A DNA stretch of 5,248 nucleotides from Clostridia bacterium (lineage in GTDB: Bacteria > Bacillota > Peptococcia > Peptococcales > SKKY01). Under the pieces are notes generated by a model. It was not told the DNA's origin. It made no database searches and worked only from the letters and a program-made list of their open reading frames with translations. The DNA is taken from NCBI GenBank assembly GCA_007123515.1, contig SKKY01000059.1, forward strand, positions 1 through 5,248. The letters run 5' to 3'. Both the position numbers and the translations under genes were made by a program. Positions 1-5,151 of the stretch are shown piece by piece; the stretch's first letter is position 1; every line of letters begins with the position of its first letter.

Positions 1-143
1 CTTTTTTCTGATTCCGTGTCAACTTCTGTCACCAGATCATGAATGCTCGATTTGGTATCAATCGTATGGCCGGTCTCAAAGTTCTGCAACTGATAAACTC
101 CGATTTCTTTAATAAAGTCCAAGACTTTTTTATAATCAGTCAT
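1..143 (-). CDS. Inositol monophosphatase family protein, N-terminal fragment (runs off the left edge)
   Basis: Only the first 47 codons are in the window; the gene continues beyond base 1. Translation from the ATG at 143-141 gives an N-terminal helix (MTDYKKVLDFIKEIG) and then a DLVTEVDTESE segment at residues 36-46. That segment matches the N-terminal signature of the inositol monophosphatase/SuhB/CysQ phosphatase superfamily, in which this stretch precedes the Mg-binding residues. The family hydrolyses phosphate esters such as inositol-1-phosphate or 3'-phosphoadenosine 5'-phosphate. The metal-site motifs lie outside the window, so the substrate cannot be judged. An AGGGGG Shine-Dalgarno (about 148-153) precedes the ATG and sits in the 13-nt gap after the YbaK-like gene. 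That spacing makes it the third gene of the left-hand operon. The family call is fairly good although it rests on one short motif. Confidence 0.72.
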   Translation of the reverse strand, partial: MTDYKKVLDFIKEIGVYQLQNFETGHTIDTKSSIHDLVTEVDTESEK

Positions 144-156
144 AATTTCCCCCTGT

Positions 157-621
157 CTATGATGAACATACATCAATCCATGTTCCGTTAGTCAGATACA
201 ATAACTCTCCCGGTGTAACCTCAATCATGGAATGGGCATTGCCCGCTGCTGGAAAAAGCGTATCAAATTCCTTAAGATTGATATCAAGATATACCTTTAC
301 TCCTTCTTTAAGAGCAAAGGGACAGACACCTCCGACAGGATGTCCGGTATACTCTGCTACTTCTTCCTGTTTTAACATTTTCGGTTTAGAAGAAAAGGCC
401 TGTTTGAATTTTTTGTTATCAATCCGACCTCTGCCCTGACTGACAATCACAACACATGAGTCATCTTTTAATTTAAATGAAATCGTTTTGGCAATTCTTT
501 CCGGGGAAACCCCTAACACTTCTGCTGCTAAATCCACCGTCGCTGTTGAATCTTCTGCGGTCATAATCTCCCGTGGAAATCCCTTTTCCTTAAGATAGGC
601 TTTTACTCTCTCTTCAATCAT
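157..621 (-). CDS. YbaK/EbsC-family aminoacyl-tRNA deacylase
   Basis: This is a 154-residue, single-domain cytosolic protein, the usual length for the family. Seen in the sequence: K45 in AKTISFKL, at the place of the invariant lysine of YbaK-type editing domains; GGVCPFAL at residues 97-104; and AGNAHSMIEVTP at 126-137, the C-terminal family signature. Known for the family: YbaK and relatives hydrolyse mischarged tRNAs in trans, for example Cys-tRNA(Pro) for YbaK and Ala-tRNA(Pro) for ProX-type proteins. I cannot say which substrate applies here. The ATG at 621-619 has an AAGGAG Shine-Dalgarno at 632-637. The gene begins 28 nt after the C_GCAxxG gene and ends (TAG) 13 nt before the inositol monophosphatase-like gene, so all three are probably co-transcribed. 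No truncation or frameshift is visible. Confidence 0.9.
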   Translation of the reverse strand: MIEERVKAYLKEKGFPREIMTAEDSTATVDLAAEVLGVSPERIAKTISFKLKDDSCVVIVSQGRGRIDNKKFKQAFSSKPKMLKQEEVAEYTGHPVGGVCPFALKEGVKVYLDINLKEFDTLFPAAGNAHSMIEVTPGELLYLTNGTWIDVCSS

Positions 622-649
622 TACTGCTTAGCTCCTTTTTTCCTTATGT

Positions 650-1060
650 TTATTGTATTTTTCCCTGTTCCTTTAAGATCTGATCCAAAATTTCTGCACC
701 CTTAATTATTAAAGGACGGCAATAGTCTGGTTCTTTACAATGATTTGCTTTTAACTCTTTACAATTAAGCGTACCCAGTTCCTTTTTAAAGCGACCAACA
801 AACTCAGCGATCACTGGCTTTAGTTCTGGTGTTGCCCGGGCTCTTTCGTCAATATAGATAGCTGAAAAGACCATCACTGCACCGGTAACGATTCCACAGG
901 CATCTTCTACGGCCATTCCTCCGCCAAATCCTCCGGCAAGATGAAGGCTTTTTGGATCAAGGCCCAGATCATAGGCATGATTGGCTCCATAAAGAATTTG
1001 CTCAGCACAGTTTAGGTCTTCTTTTAGGCCAAAACCTTTTTCAAGATATTGTTGCAACAT
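650..1060 (-). CDS. C_GCAxxG_C_C family cysteine-rich (putative redox) protein
   Basis: This small cytosolic protein of 136 residues belongs to the C_GCAxxG_C_C family, named for its spaced cysteines. Members are thought to be redox or metal-binding proteins, but no activity is firmly established. Cysteines seen here are C18 (LNCAEQ), C55 (EDACGIVTGAVM), C100 (LNCKEL), C108 and C114. A glycine-rich GGFGGGMA at 43-50 precedes C55, as is usual for the family. The core reads C-G-I-V-T-G, with isoleucine where alanine is typical. No signal peptide or membrane helix is evident; the YLEKGF start suits a short helical protein. The ATG at 1060-1058 has a strong AAAGGAG at 1069-1075 with a spacer of about 8 nt. 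It is the first gene after the speB terminator and probably leads a three-gene operon. Confidence 0.85.
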   Translation of the reverse strand: MLQQYLEKGFGLKEDLNCAEQILYGANHAYDLGLDPKSLHLAGGFGGGMAVEDACGIVTGAVMVFSAIYIDERARATPELKPVIAEFVGRFKKELGTLNCKELKANHCKEPDYCRPLIIKGAEILDQILKEQGKIQ

Positions 1061-1077
1061 TTTATATTCTCCTTTGC

Positions 1078-1124
1078 GATACTTATTTACCTAGTATCAT
1101 ATAATAAAACGAAAACGATGAAAA
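1078..1124 (-). promoter_or_regulatory. Weak candidate promoter with an overlapping dyad, upstream of the C_GCAxxG gene
   Basis: On the minus strand a TATGAT (1101-1096) could serve as a -10 box, with TTTTCA (1124-1119) 17 nt upstream as a poor -35. The -35 lies inside the speB terminator stem. Overlapping the -10 is a perfect 6-bp dyad, GATACT-N9-AGTATC (1098-1078), which could be an operator or a leader hairpin. Some promoter is needed here if the speB terminator works, but these boxes are only moderately convincing. Confidence 0.35.
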
Positions 1125-1151
1125 GCTGAAGCAGTCATTGCTTCAGCTTTT
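1121..1151 (-). terminator. Intrinsic terminator of the speDEB operon
   Basis: There is a perfect 13-bp inverted repeat, AAAAGCTGAAGCA-N5-TGCTTCAGCTTTT. On the minus strand the second arm ends in TTTT and is followed by an interrupted T-rich stretch (CATCGTTTTCGTTTT). The speB stop codon and its last two codons lie within the upstream arm. The U-tract is not ideal, but stem length and position at the end of speB make termination likely. On the plus strand no T-tract follows beyond the stem. Confidence 0.75.
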
Positions 1152-1994
1152 GTATGATAAGATGGTTAATGCCATTTCGCGGACCAGTTTGCATGTAACC
1201 GCTGTTGAGATCCCGCTCTGGTCATAATGCGGGGACAACTCCACGATGTCGGCACCTGCAATTTTTAAACCTTTAAGAAGATGGATACCTCTTAATAGTT
1301 CATGAAAACAAAGTCCTCCCGGCTCTGGAGTTCCGGTTCCCGGAAAAAATGAAGGATCAAGAACATCCTGATCGATCGTCACATAGACTGGTTTTCCCTG
1401 TAAAGTTTCAACAACCTGCTCTAGTCCTTCCAGAGTAAACTTTTGCAAAGTGGTATGCTCTTGTGCGAATTCAAATTCCTCTTTTAGGCCTGAGCGAATC
1501 CCGAATTGAAAAATTTTCTTATCCCCCACTAGATCATAAGCTCTGCGAATAACGGTAGCATGAGAAAATTCATCTCCTAGGTAGTCCGGGCGCAAGTCCG
1601 CATGGGCATCAAAGTGAATGATGTGCAAATCAGGATATTTTTTACTGGCTGCTGCGATAGCACCGTAGGAAACTAAGTGTTCTCCACCAATCATCAGCGG
1701 TATTTTATCATCAGCCAGTATGGTTGCTGCTTGTTCCTCTATCATCTCTAGCACTCGCTCTTTGTTACCAAACGGAAACTCAAGATCCCCGAGATCACAG
1801 CATGCATATTCTTCAAGATCAGCATCCAGATAAGGACTGTACGTTTCAATCCCGAAGGATTCCTGCCTGGCTGCCATTGGCCCGAAACGTGTTCCGGGAC
1901 GAAATGAAGTTGTACCGTCATAAGGTGCTCCAAACAGGATTAAGCTAGCATCCTGGTAGGCTCTGTCAAATCCCAGAAAGTTAAGGATATTCAT
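1143..1994 (-). CDS. speB: Agmatinase / ureohydrolase SpeB
   Basis: A cytosolic ureohydrolase of 283 residues, normal length for bacterial agmatinases. It removes urea from agmatine to give putrescine; some relatives act on N1-aminopropylagmatine to give spermidine. All binuclear Mn ligands of the arginase fold are present: H106 in GGEHLVS, D129, H131 and D133 in DAHADLR, and D208 and D210 in IDQDVLDP. Other family motifs are GAPYDGTTSFRPGTRFGP (22-39), SHATVIRR (144-151) and PGTGTPEPGG (218-227). The ATG at 1994-1992 overlaps the speE stop as ATGA. The nearest Shine-Dalgarno-like sequence is weak (GAGAG close by, AAAGG about 15 nt away), so translational coupling to speE is likely. It is the last gene of the speDEB unit and ends in the terminator hairpin. 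The family is certain; the precise substrate is inferred from context. Confidence 0.94.
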   Translation of the reverse strand: MNILNFLGFDRAYQDASLILFGAPYDGTTSFRPGTRFGPMAARQESFGIETYSPYLDADLEEYACCDLGDLEFPFGNKERVLEMIEEQAATILADDKIPLMIGGEHLVSYGAIAAASKKYPDLHIIHFDAHADLRPDYLGDEFSHATVIRRAYDLVGDKKIFQFGIRSGLKEEFEFAQEHTTLQKFTLEGLEQVVETLQGKPVYVTIDQDVLDPSFFPGTGTPEPGGLCFHELLRGIHLLKGLKIAGADIVELSPHYDQSGISTAVTCKLVREMALTILSYKS

Positions 1995-2851
1995 ATTCTC
2001 TCTCTATTTCCTTTCAACATTTCTTTTACATACGTCGGTAACATAAAGCAACCAACGTGAAGATCAGTATTATAGTATTGTGTTTGTATTCCCAGCGCTT
2101 CCCACTGTTCTTTTTTAAGATCCTTTACCGGATCATATTTTTTTGAAGCAAATCCAAAAAGCCAGTGTCCCGAAGGATAGGAAGGCATATGGAACTGATA
2201 TACTTTCATCAACGGAAATGTTGCAGCCAGTTTAGCTGATGCCCGTTTCATTTCCATTGCGGTGTCTTCATAGTATGGACTTTCGTTTTGATTGACCATG
2301 ATGCCGTCATCACTCAATCTTTTGTAACAATCATTATAGAAATCCTGGGAAAACAAACCTTCGCCCGGACCAATCGGATCTGTTGAATCTATAATAATCA
2401 GATCAAATATTTCGTCTGTTTGTTTTACATATTTTATACCATCATCTATTAACAACGTTACTCTCGAATCATCTAATTTTTCAGATGTCAGAGGCAGATA
2501 CTTCTTTGCCGCCTCAACAACCATGCTGTCGATTTCAACCATAACTATTTTTTCAATCTCTTTATATCTTGTCAGCTCACGGACAGTTCCGCCGTCACCG
2601 CCACCAATCACTAAAACTTTTTTGATGTCCGGATTCGTTGCCATAGGAACATGGGTAATCATATCATGATATATAAACTCATCTTTTTCTGTCACATTGA
2701 CAAAACCATCAATGACCAATATCTTCCCAAATTCCTGTGTGTCAAAAATATCAATTTTTTGAAATTCACTTTCTCCACTGAATACATTTTCTTTTGTTTT
2801 TATCAAAAATTTTGCAAAATCAGTGTGTTTCTCCGTAAACCATTCTGACAT
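1991..2851 (-). CDS. speE: Spermidine synthase / polyamine aminopropyltransferase SpeE
   Basis: This cytosolic enzyme transfers aminopropyl from decarboxylated S-adenosylmethionine to an amine acceptor, usually putrescine. From the ATG at 2851-2849 it has 286 residues, typical for the family. Motifs seen: an N-terminal beta domain ending in VTEKDEFIYHDM (53-64), the nucleotide-binding GGGDGG (83-88), E106 for the ribose, D136-D137-G138 near the adenine, the catalytic loop DSTDPIGPGEGLF with D155 and D158, and YPSGHWLFGFASK (225-237). The start is chosen because AAAGGAG (2858-2864) lies 6 nt upstream. A longer reading from a TTG at 2878 would overlap speD and lacks such a site. The Shine-Dalgarno overlaps the speD stop, and the gene ends in ATGA with speB. 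The amine acceptor cannot be fixed from sequence: putrescine is usual, agmatine is possible. Confidence 0.93.
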   Translation of the reverse strand: MSEWFTEKHTDFAKFLIKTKENVFSGESEFQKIDIFDTQEFGKILVIDGFVNVTEKDEFIYHDMITHVPMATNPDIKKVLVIGGGDGGTVRELTRYKEIEKIVMVEIDSMVVEAAKKYLPLTSEKLDDSRVTLLIDDGIKYVKQTDEIFDLIIIDSTDPIGPGEGLFSQDFYNDCYKRLSDDGIMVNQNESPYYEDTAMEMKRASAKLAATFPLMKVYQFHMPSYPSGHWLFGFASKKYDPVKDLKKEQWEALGIQTQYYNTDLHVGCFMLPTYVKEMLKGNRERI

Positions 2852-2857
2852 TGAAGA

Positions 2858-2864
2858 CTCCTTT
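2858..2864 (-). promoter_or_regulatory. Ribosome binding site that sets the speE start
   Basis: AAAGGAG on the minus strand lies 6 nt before the ATG at 2851. It overlaps the TAA stop of speD (2865-2863). It supports the shorter SpeE start over the upstream TTG at 2878 and suggests translation of speE is linked to termination on speD. Confidence 0.85.
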
Positions 2865-3285
2865 AATAACTCGAACAAGGTTTATAGTTTATAACACCAA
2901 GATCTTTTCTTGAAAAGGATTTGATCTTGTCTACCGGGCCTCTCGGCACTTCAGAAGTTTCCCATTTTTCTGCCTGTAATTGATTACTTAAATGATCAAA
3001 GCCAATCCATGGATCCACATCTTCTCCGCAGGTAAATAAATCAACTGCTGCATAACCGTACTCCGGCCAGGTGTGTATTGTGAGGTGCGACTCCTGAATA
3101 ATAACGGCACCACTTACGCCCCAGGGATTAAACGTATGAAAACAACTGTTTACAATTGTAGCGTTTGATTTAACTGCTGCTTCATTCATGACCTTTTCTA
3201 CAAATTTGTGATCACTTAGGGCTTTAGCGTCACAATTATAAAATTCTACCAAAATATGTCTGCCTAATTGATTAATCTGCATCAT
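2863..3285 (-). CDS. speD: S-adenosylmethionine decarboxylase proenzyme SpeD (short bacterial class)
   Basis: Pyruvoyl enzyme that decarboxylates S-adenosylmethionine to supply the aminopropyl donor for SpeE. From the ATG at 3285 it has 140 residues, close to the Thermotoga/Bacillus-type short SpeD. Family features seen: LGRHILVEFYNCD (7-19), a QESHLTIHTWPEYGYAAVDLFTCG block (64-87), and DPWIGF. Self-cleavage is expected between E65 and S66, with S66 becoming the pyruvoyl group. H71 and C86 sit at the offsets (+5, +20) of the catalytic His and Cys in the Thermotoga enzyme. The start is chosen because AAGGGGG lies 7 nt upstream of a double ATG; a longer GTG reading from 3327 has no ribosome site and runs through a hairpin. 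First gene of the speDEB unit. Some SpeD homologues elsewhere are arginine or ornithine decarboxylases, but the neighbouring speA and speE favour AdoMet decarboxylase. Confidence 0.94.
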   Translation of the reverse strand: MMQINQLGRHILVEFYNCDAKALSDHKFVEKVMNEAAVKSNATIVNSCFHTFNPWGVSGAVIIQESHLTIHTWPEYGYAAVDLFTCGEDVDPWIGFDHLSNQLQAEKWETSEVPRGPVDKIKSFSRKDLGVINYKPCSSY

Positions 3286-3292
3286 ATTAAAG

Positions 3293-3299
3293 CCCCCTT
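3293..3299 (-). promoter_or_regulatory. Ribosome binding site that sets the speD start
   Basis: AAGGGGG on the minus strand lies 7 nt upstream of the ATG-ATG pair at 3285-3280. It supports the 140-residue form over a GTG start at 3327. A leader hairpin (3310-3340) ends about 10 nt upstream of it. Confidence 0.8.
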
Positions 3300-3309
3300 C
3301 TTTTTTTAC

Positions 3310-3340
3310 ATTAACATAAATTTGCACATTTATTGTTAAT
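3310..3340 (-). promoter_or_regulatory. Leader hairpin just upstream of the speD ribosome binding site
   Basis: On the minus strand ATTAACAATAAAT pairs with ATTTATGTTAAT across a 6-nt loop (GTGCAA), giving 12 base pairs with one bulged A. It is A/U rich and so only moderately stable. It ends about 10 nt before the speD Shine-Dalgarno with an A-rich spacer between. It could affect ribosome access, mRNA stability or nothing. No known riboswitch class is recognised. Confidence 0.4.
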
Positions 3341-3359
3341 TTGTAGCATCAATCCAACA

Positions 3360-3417
3360 AAAGTTTAGTAATAGTAAACTTTGAGTGCCTTTTCACTGTG
3401 GTTTATTATAGATAAAC
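3360..3417 (-). repeat. Two GTTTA-N7-TAAAC dyads in the speD leader
   Basis: Two copies of an identical-architecture inverted repeat occur at 3401-3417 and 3363-3379, with centres 38 nt apart. The downstream copy extends to a perfect 8-bp dyad, AAAGTTTA-N7-TAAACTTT (3360-3382). The upstream copy encloses a perfect TATAAT (3410-3405) that has no good -35 partner. Each half-site also pairs with a further ATAAAC just upstream, giving alternative hairpins. They could be operators for a repressor or mutually exclusive RNA stems. Confidence 0.45.
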
Positions 3418-3442
3418 TTTTTGTTTATAATTGCTAAATATA

Positions 3443-3470
3443 ACTATAATAAATTTTGAGAAAAAGTCAA
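3443..3470 (-). promoter_or_regulatory. Sigma-A promoter of the speDEB operon
   Basis: On the minus strand TTGACT (-35, 3470-3465) is separated by 16 nt from TATAGT (-10, 3448-3443). Each box has five of six consensus bases. Transcription would start near 3436, leaving a leader of about 150 nt before speD. The spacer contains TTCTCAAAATTT (3462-3451), identical in sequence and register to the speA promoter spacer. The promoter lies about 33 nt downstream of the speA terminator, allowing speDEB to be transcribed separately. Confidence 0.75.
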
Positions 3471-3502
3471 TACTATAGAGGAAATATTGATTGTTTTTTA
3501 AC

Positions 3503-3531
3503 AAAAAAAAATAACCGATAAACGGTTATTT
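3503..3531 (-). terminator. Intrinsic terminator of speA
   Basis: On the minus strand a 9-bp stem AAATAACCG-TTTAT-CGGTTATTT runs directly into a T-tract (nine T in all, 3511-3503). The speA stop codon (TAA, 3532-3530) overlaps the first arm. This is a textbook factor-independent terminator, so much of speA transcription should stop before speD. Confidence 0.85.
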
Positions 3532-4978
3532 AATCAATAATCATAATATTTTTTATTTCCGGATCTGAAATATCTGTAAAAACTGCATTTTCTTCTTTTA
3601 GTATTCGGATATATTTTAATATCTCTTTTGTGATTTTTTCTCCGGGCGTTAAGATCGGAACACCGGGAGGATATACCATGCAGAATTCGCCGCAAATTTC
3701 CCCTTCGGAAGACTCTATCGGTACTCTTCTTCTTTTTTTGTAGAATGCTTCCCTTGGGGGTAACACTACTTCAGGATTTTCCAAAACGACCGTATTCTTA
3801 ATTTCTTTATCCTTGCTGTACTTTTTAGAAATATCTGTTAACGCCGCCACAAGCTTATCCACGGCTTCATAATGGTCTCCAAGACTGATAATGGCCATAA
3901 TATTATGGACATCAGCCAATTCCATCTGAATATGATATTCATTTCGGAGAATATCGTACACTTCAAGACCGGTAATTCCAAGCTTTGAAGTATTAATTGA
4001 CAGCTTTGTCTCATCGAAATCAAAAACGCCTTTTCCGTCAATCAATTCCTTGCCAAAGGCATAGCAGCCGGGAATCTTATTAATCTTTTCCCTGGCATAT
4101 CTGGAAATTTCCAATGCGTTGGTGAAGATTTCCTGTCCTCTGGTGGCAAGAATTTTTCTGGCTCCGTCAAGGCTGGCCAATAACAGATAGGAAGCACTGG
4201 TTGTTTGCATCATGTTTAATATCGAGCAAACTCTCTCTCTTTGAATGGTATCTTCATTAAGCAGCAACACAGAACTCTGAGTCAGTGACCCGCCAGTTTT
4301 ATGCGTGCTTACGGCAGCCATATCAGCACCCAGTGCTATAGCTGATGACGGTAATTCCTCATGAAAAGGCAGATGCGCCCCATGAGCTTCATCTACTAGT
4401 ATTGCTTTATCATATTTTTTGCAAACGGCAATGATTTTTTCAAGATCAGAGACCACACCGTAATAGGTGGGATTGATCAGAAAAACAGCTTTAGCATCGG
4501 GATTTGCGATGATAGCCTCTTCAACTTTTTCAGGCGTAACACCAACTGTTATTCCTAAATCATAACTTACTTCCGGCTGAATATAAACTGGTCTTACGCC
4601 TGCTATAATCAAACCATTAATCACTGATTTATGAACATTTCTTGGTAAAATCACCTGATCACCACAATCACATGCGCTCATAATCATAGCCTGAACGCCG
4701 GAGGTGGTTCCATTTGTTAAGAAGAATGCGTGACTCGCTCCATACAAATCAGCCATCAGCTCATGAGCTTCCTTAATGACTCCTGTAGGATTTCCGATGT
4801 TATCTAAGCATTTCATTGAATTGTAGTCAATGTCTAAAATATCCATACCAAAAAAATCCACTAATTCTGGTATGCCTTTGCCTCTTTTGTGACCGGGAAC
4901 ATCAAAAGGAACTACATCAAGCTTTTGGTATTCTCTAATGGCCGTGATAATCGGCGTTCTTTCATGGTTTAATTTCAT
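3530..4978 (-). CDS. speA: Arginine decarboxylase SpeA (PLP-dependent Orn/Lys/Arg decarboxylase family)
   Basis: The protein has 482 residues and the fold-type I architecture of the Bacillus SpeA/YaaO group, shorter than enterobacterial decarboxylases because it lacks the N-terminal wing domain. It decarboxylates arginine to agmatine in the cytosol; lysine or ornithine specificity cannot be excluded by sequence alone. Seen: PGHKRGKG (28-35), LTNGTTSG (87-94), PRNVHKS (112-118) with H116 near the cofactor, NPTYYGV (169-175), DEAHGAH (196-202) with the pyridine-binding Asp, and STHKTGGSLTQSS (224-236) with Schiff-base K227. The C-terminal domain (about 400-470) carries PPREAFY and GEFCMVYPPGVPILTPGE. 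The ATG follows GAGGGGTGAT, which a leader hairpin may cover. Neighbouring speD, speE and speB favour the arginine role, since agmatinase needs agmatine. It has its own promoter and terminator. Confidence 0.9.
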   Translation of the reverse strand: MKLNHERTPIITAIREYQKLDVVPFDVPGHKRGKGIPELVDFFGMDILDIDYNSMKCLDNIGNPTGVIKEAHELMADLYGASHAFFLTNGTTSGVQAMIMSACDCGDQVILPRNVHKSVINGLIIAGVRPVYIQPEVSYDLGITVGVTPEKVEEAIIANPDAKAVFLINPTYYGVVSDLEKIIAVCKKYDKAILVDEAHGAHLPFHEELPSSAIALGADMAAVSTHKTGGSLTQSSVLLLNEDTIQRERVCSILNMMQTTSASYLLLASLDGARKILATRGQEIFTNALEISRYAREKINKIPGCYAFGKELIDGKGVFDFDETKLSINTSKLGITGLEVYDILRNEYHIQMELADVHNIMAIISLGDHYEAVDKLVAALTDISKKYSKDKEIKNTVVLENPEVVLPPREAFYKKRRRVPIESSEGEICGEFCMVYPPGVPILTPGEKITKEILKYIRILKEENAVFTDISDPEIKNIMIID

Positions 4979-4983
4979 CGTTA

Positions 4984-5014
4984 TATCACCCCTCTCAAAT
5001 GATAGGAAGTGATA
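4984..5014 (-). promoter_or_regulatory. speA ribosome binding site within a leader hairpin
   Basis: The Shine-Dalgarno AGAGGGGTGAT (4995-4985) lies 6 nt before the speA ATG. Its GGGGTGATA (4992-4984) can pair with TATCACTTC (5014-5006) over a 13-nt loop: nine pairs including two G-U. Folding would hide the ribosome site, so translation could be modulated. No ligand-binding domain is recognised. Confidence 0.5.
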
Positions 5015-5039
5015 CTACAAAAAATAAATGTGCTAGAAA

Positions 5040-5067
5040 ATTGTATCAAATTTTGAGAATTTGTAAA
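5040..5067 (-). promoter_or_regulatory. Sigma-A promoter of speA
   Basis: On the minus strand TTTACA (-35, 5067-5062) and TACAAT (-10, 5045-5040) each match five of six consensus bases with a 16-nt spacer. A TGA precedes the -10, giving an extended -10 (TGATACAAT). The spacer holds a perfect dyad CAAATT-CTCAA-AATTTG (5063-5047) that includes the 12-mer shared with the speD promoter. An A-tract lies directly upstream. Transcription would start near 5033, about 55 nt before the ATG. Confidence 0.7.
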
Positions 5068-5070
5068 TAG

Positions 5071-5089
5071 TTTTTTTTTATTTTTTTTT
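5071..5089 (-). promoter_or_regulatory. A-tract (A9-T-A9), probable UP element of the speA promoter
   Basis: Two runs of nine A separated by one T end 3 nt upstream of the -35 box on the minus strand. That is where A-tracts bind the RNA polymerase alpha subunit and bend DNA. On the plus strand this is a T-tract, but no strong GC-rich hairpin precedes it there, so a plus-strand terminator is less likely. Confidence 0.5.
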
Positions 5090-5151
5090 GGGTATGTTTT
5101 ATTCATTGTCTAAAAAACATCAAACAAGTAGATGAGACCTTATGTCAACAA

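Noticed and set aside
227..439. Plus-strand reading frame of 70 codons opposite the YbaK-like gene
   Set aside because: It is antisense to a gene with clear family motifs and has no recognisable domain.
1724..1948. Plus- and minus-frame open stretches inside speB
   Set aside because: They are shadows of a gene with all metal ligands intact.
2651..2848. Plus-strand frame opposite speE
   Set aside because: The peptide is Phe/Ile/Lys rich, as expected from the antisense of an AT-rich gene, and has no family motif.
2852..2878. A longer SpeE starting at a TTG (2878)
   Set aside because: It overlaps speD by 16 nt and starts on a rare codon without a ribosome site, while the ATG at 2851 has AAAGGAG 6 nt upstream and matches the usual SpeE N-terminus.
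3286..3327. A longer SpeD starting at a GTG (3327)
   Set aside because: The GTG has no ribosome site and lies in the loop of a leader hairpin. The extra 14 residues include the translated AAGGGGG ribosome site of the ATG at 3285.
3838..4041. Out-of-frame minus-strand stretch inside speA
   Set aside because: It lies wholly within the SpeA coding frame, with no own ribosome site or motif.
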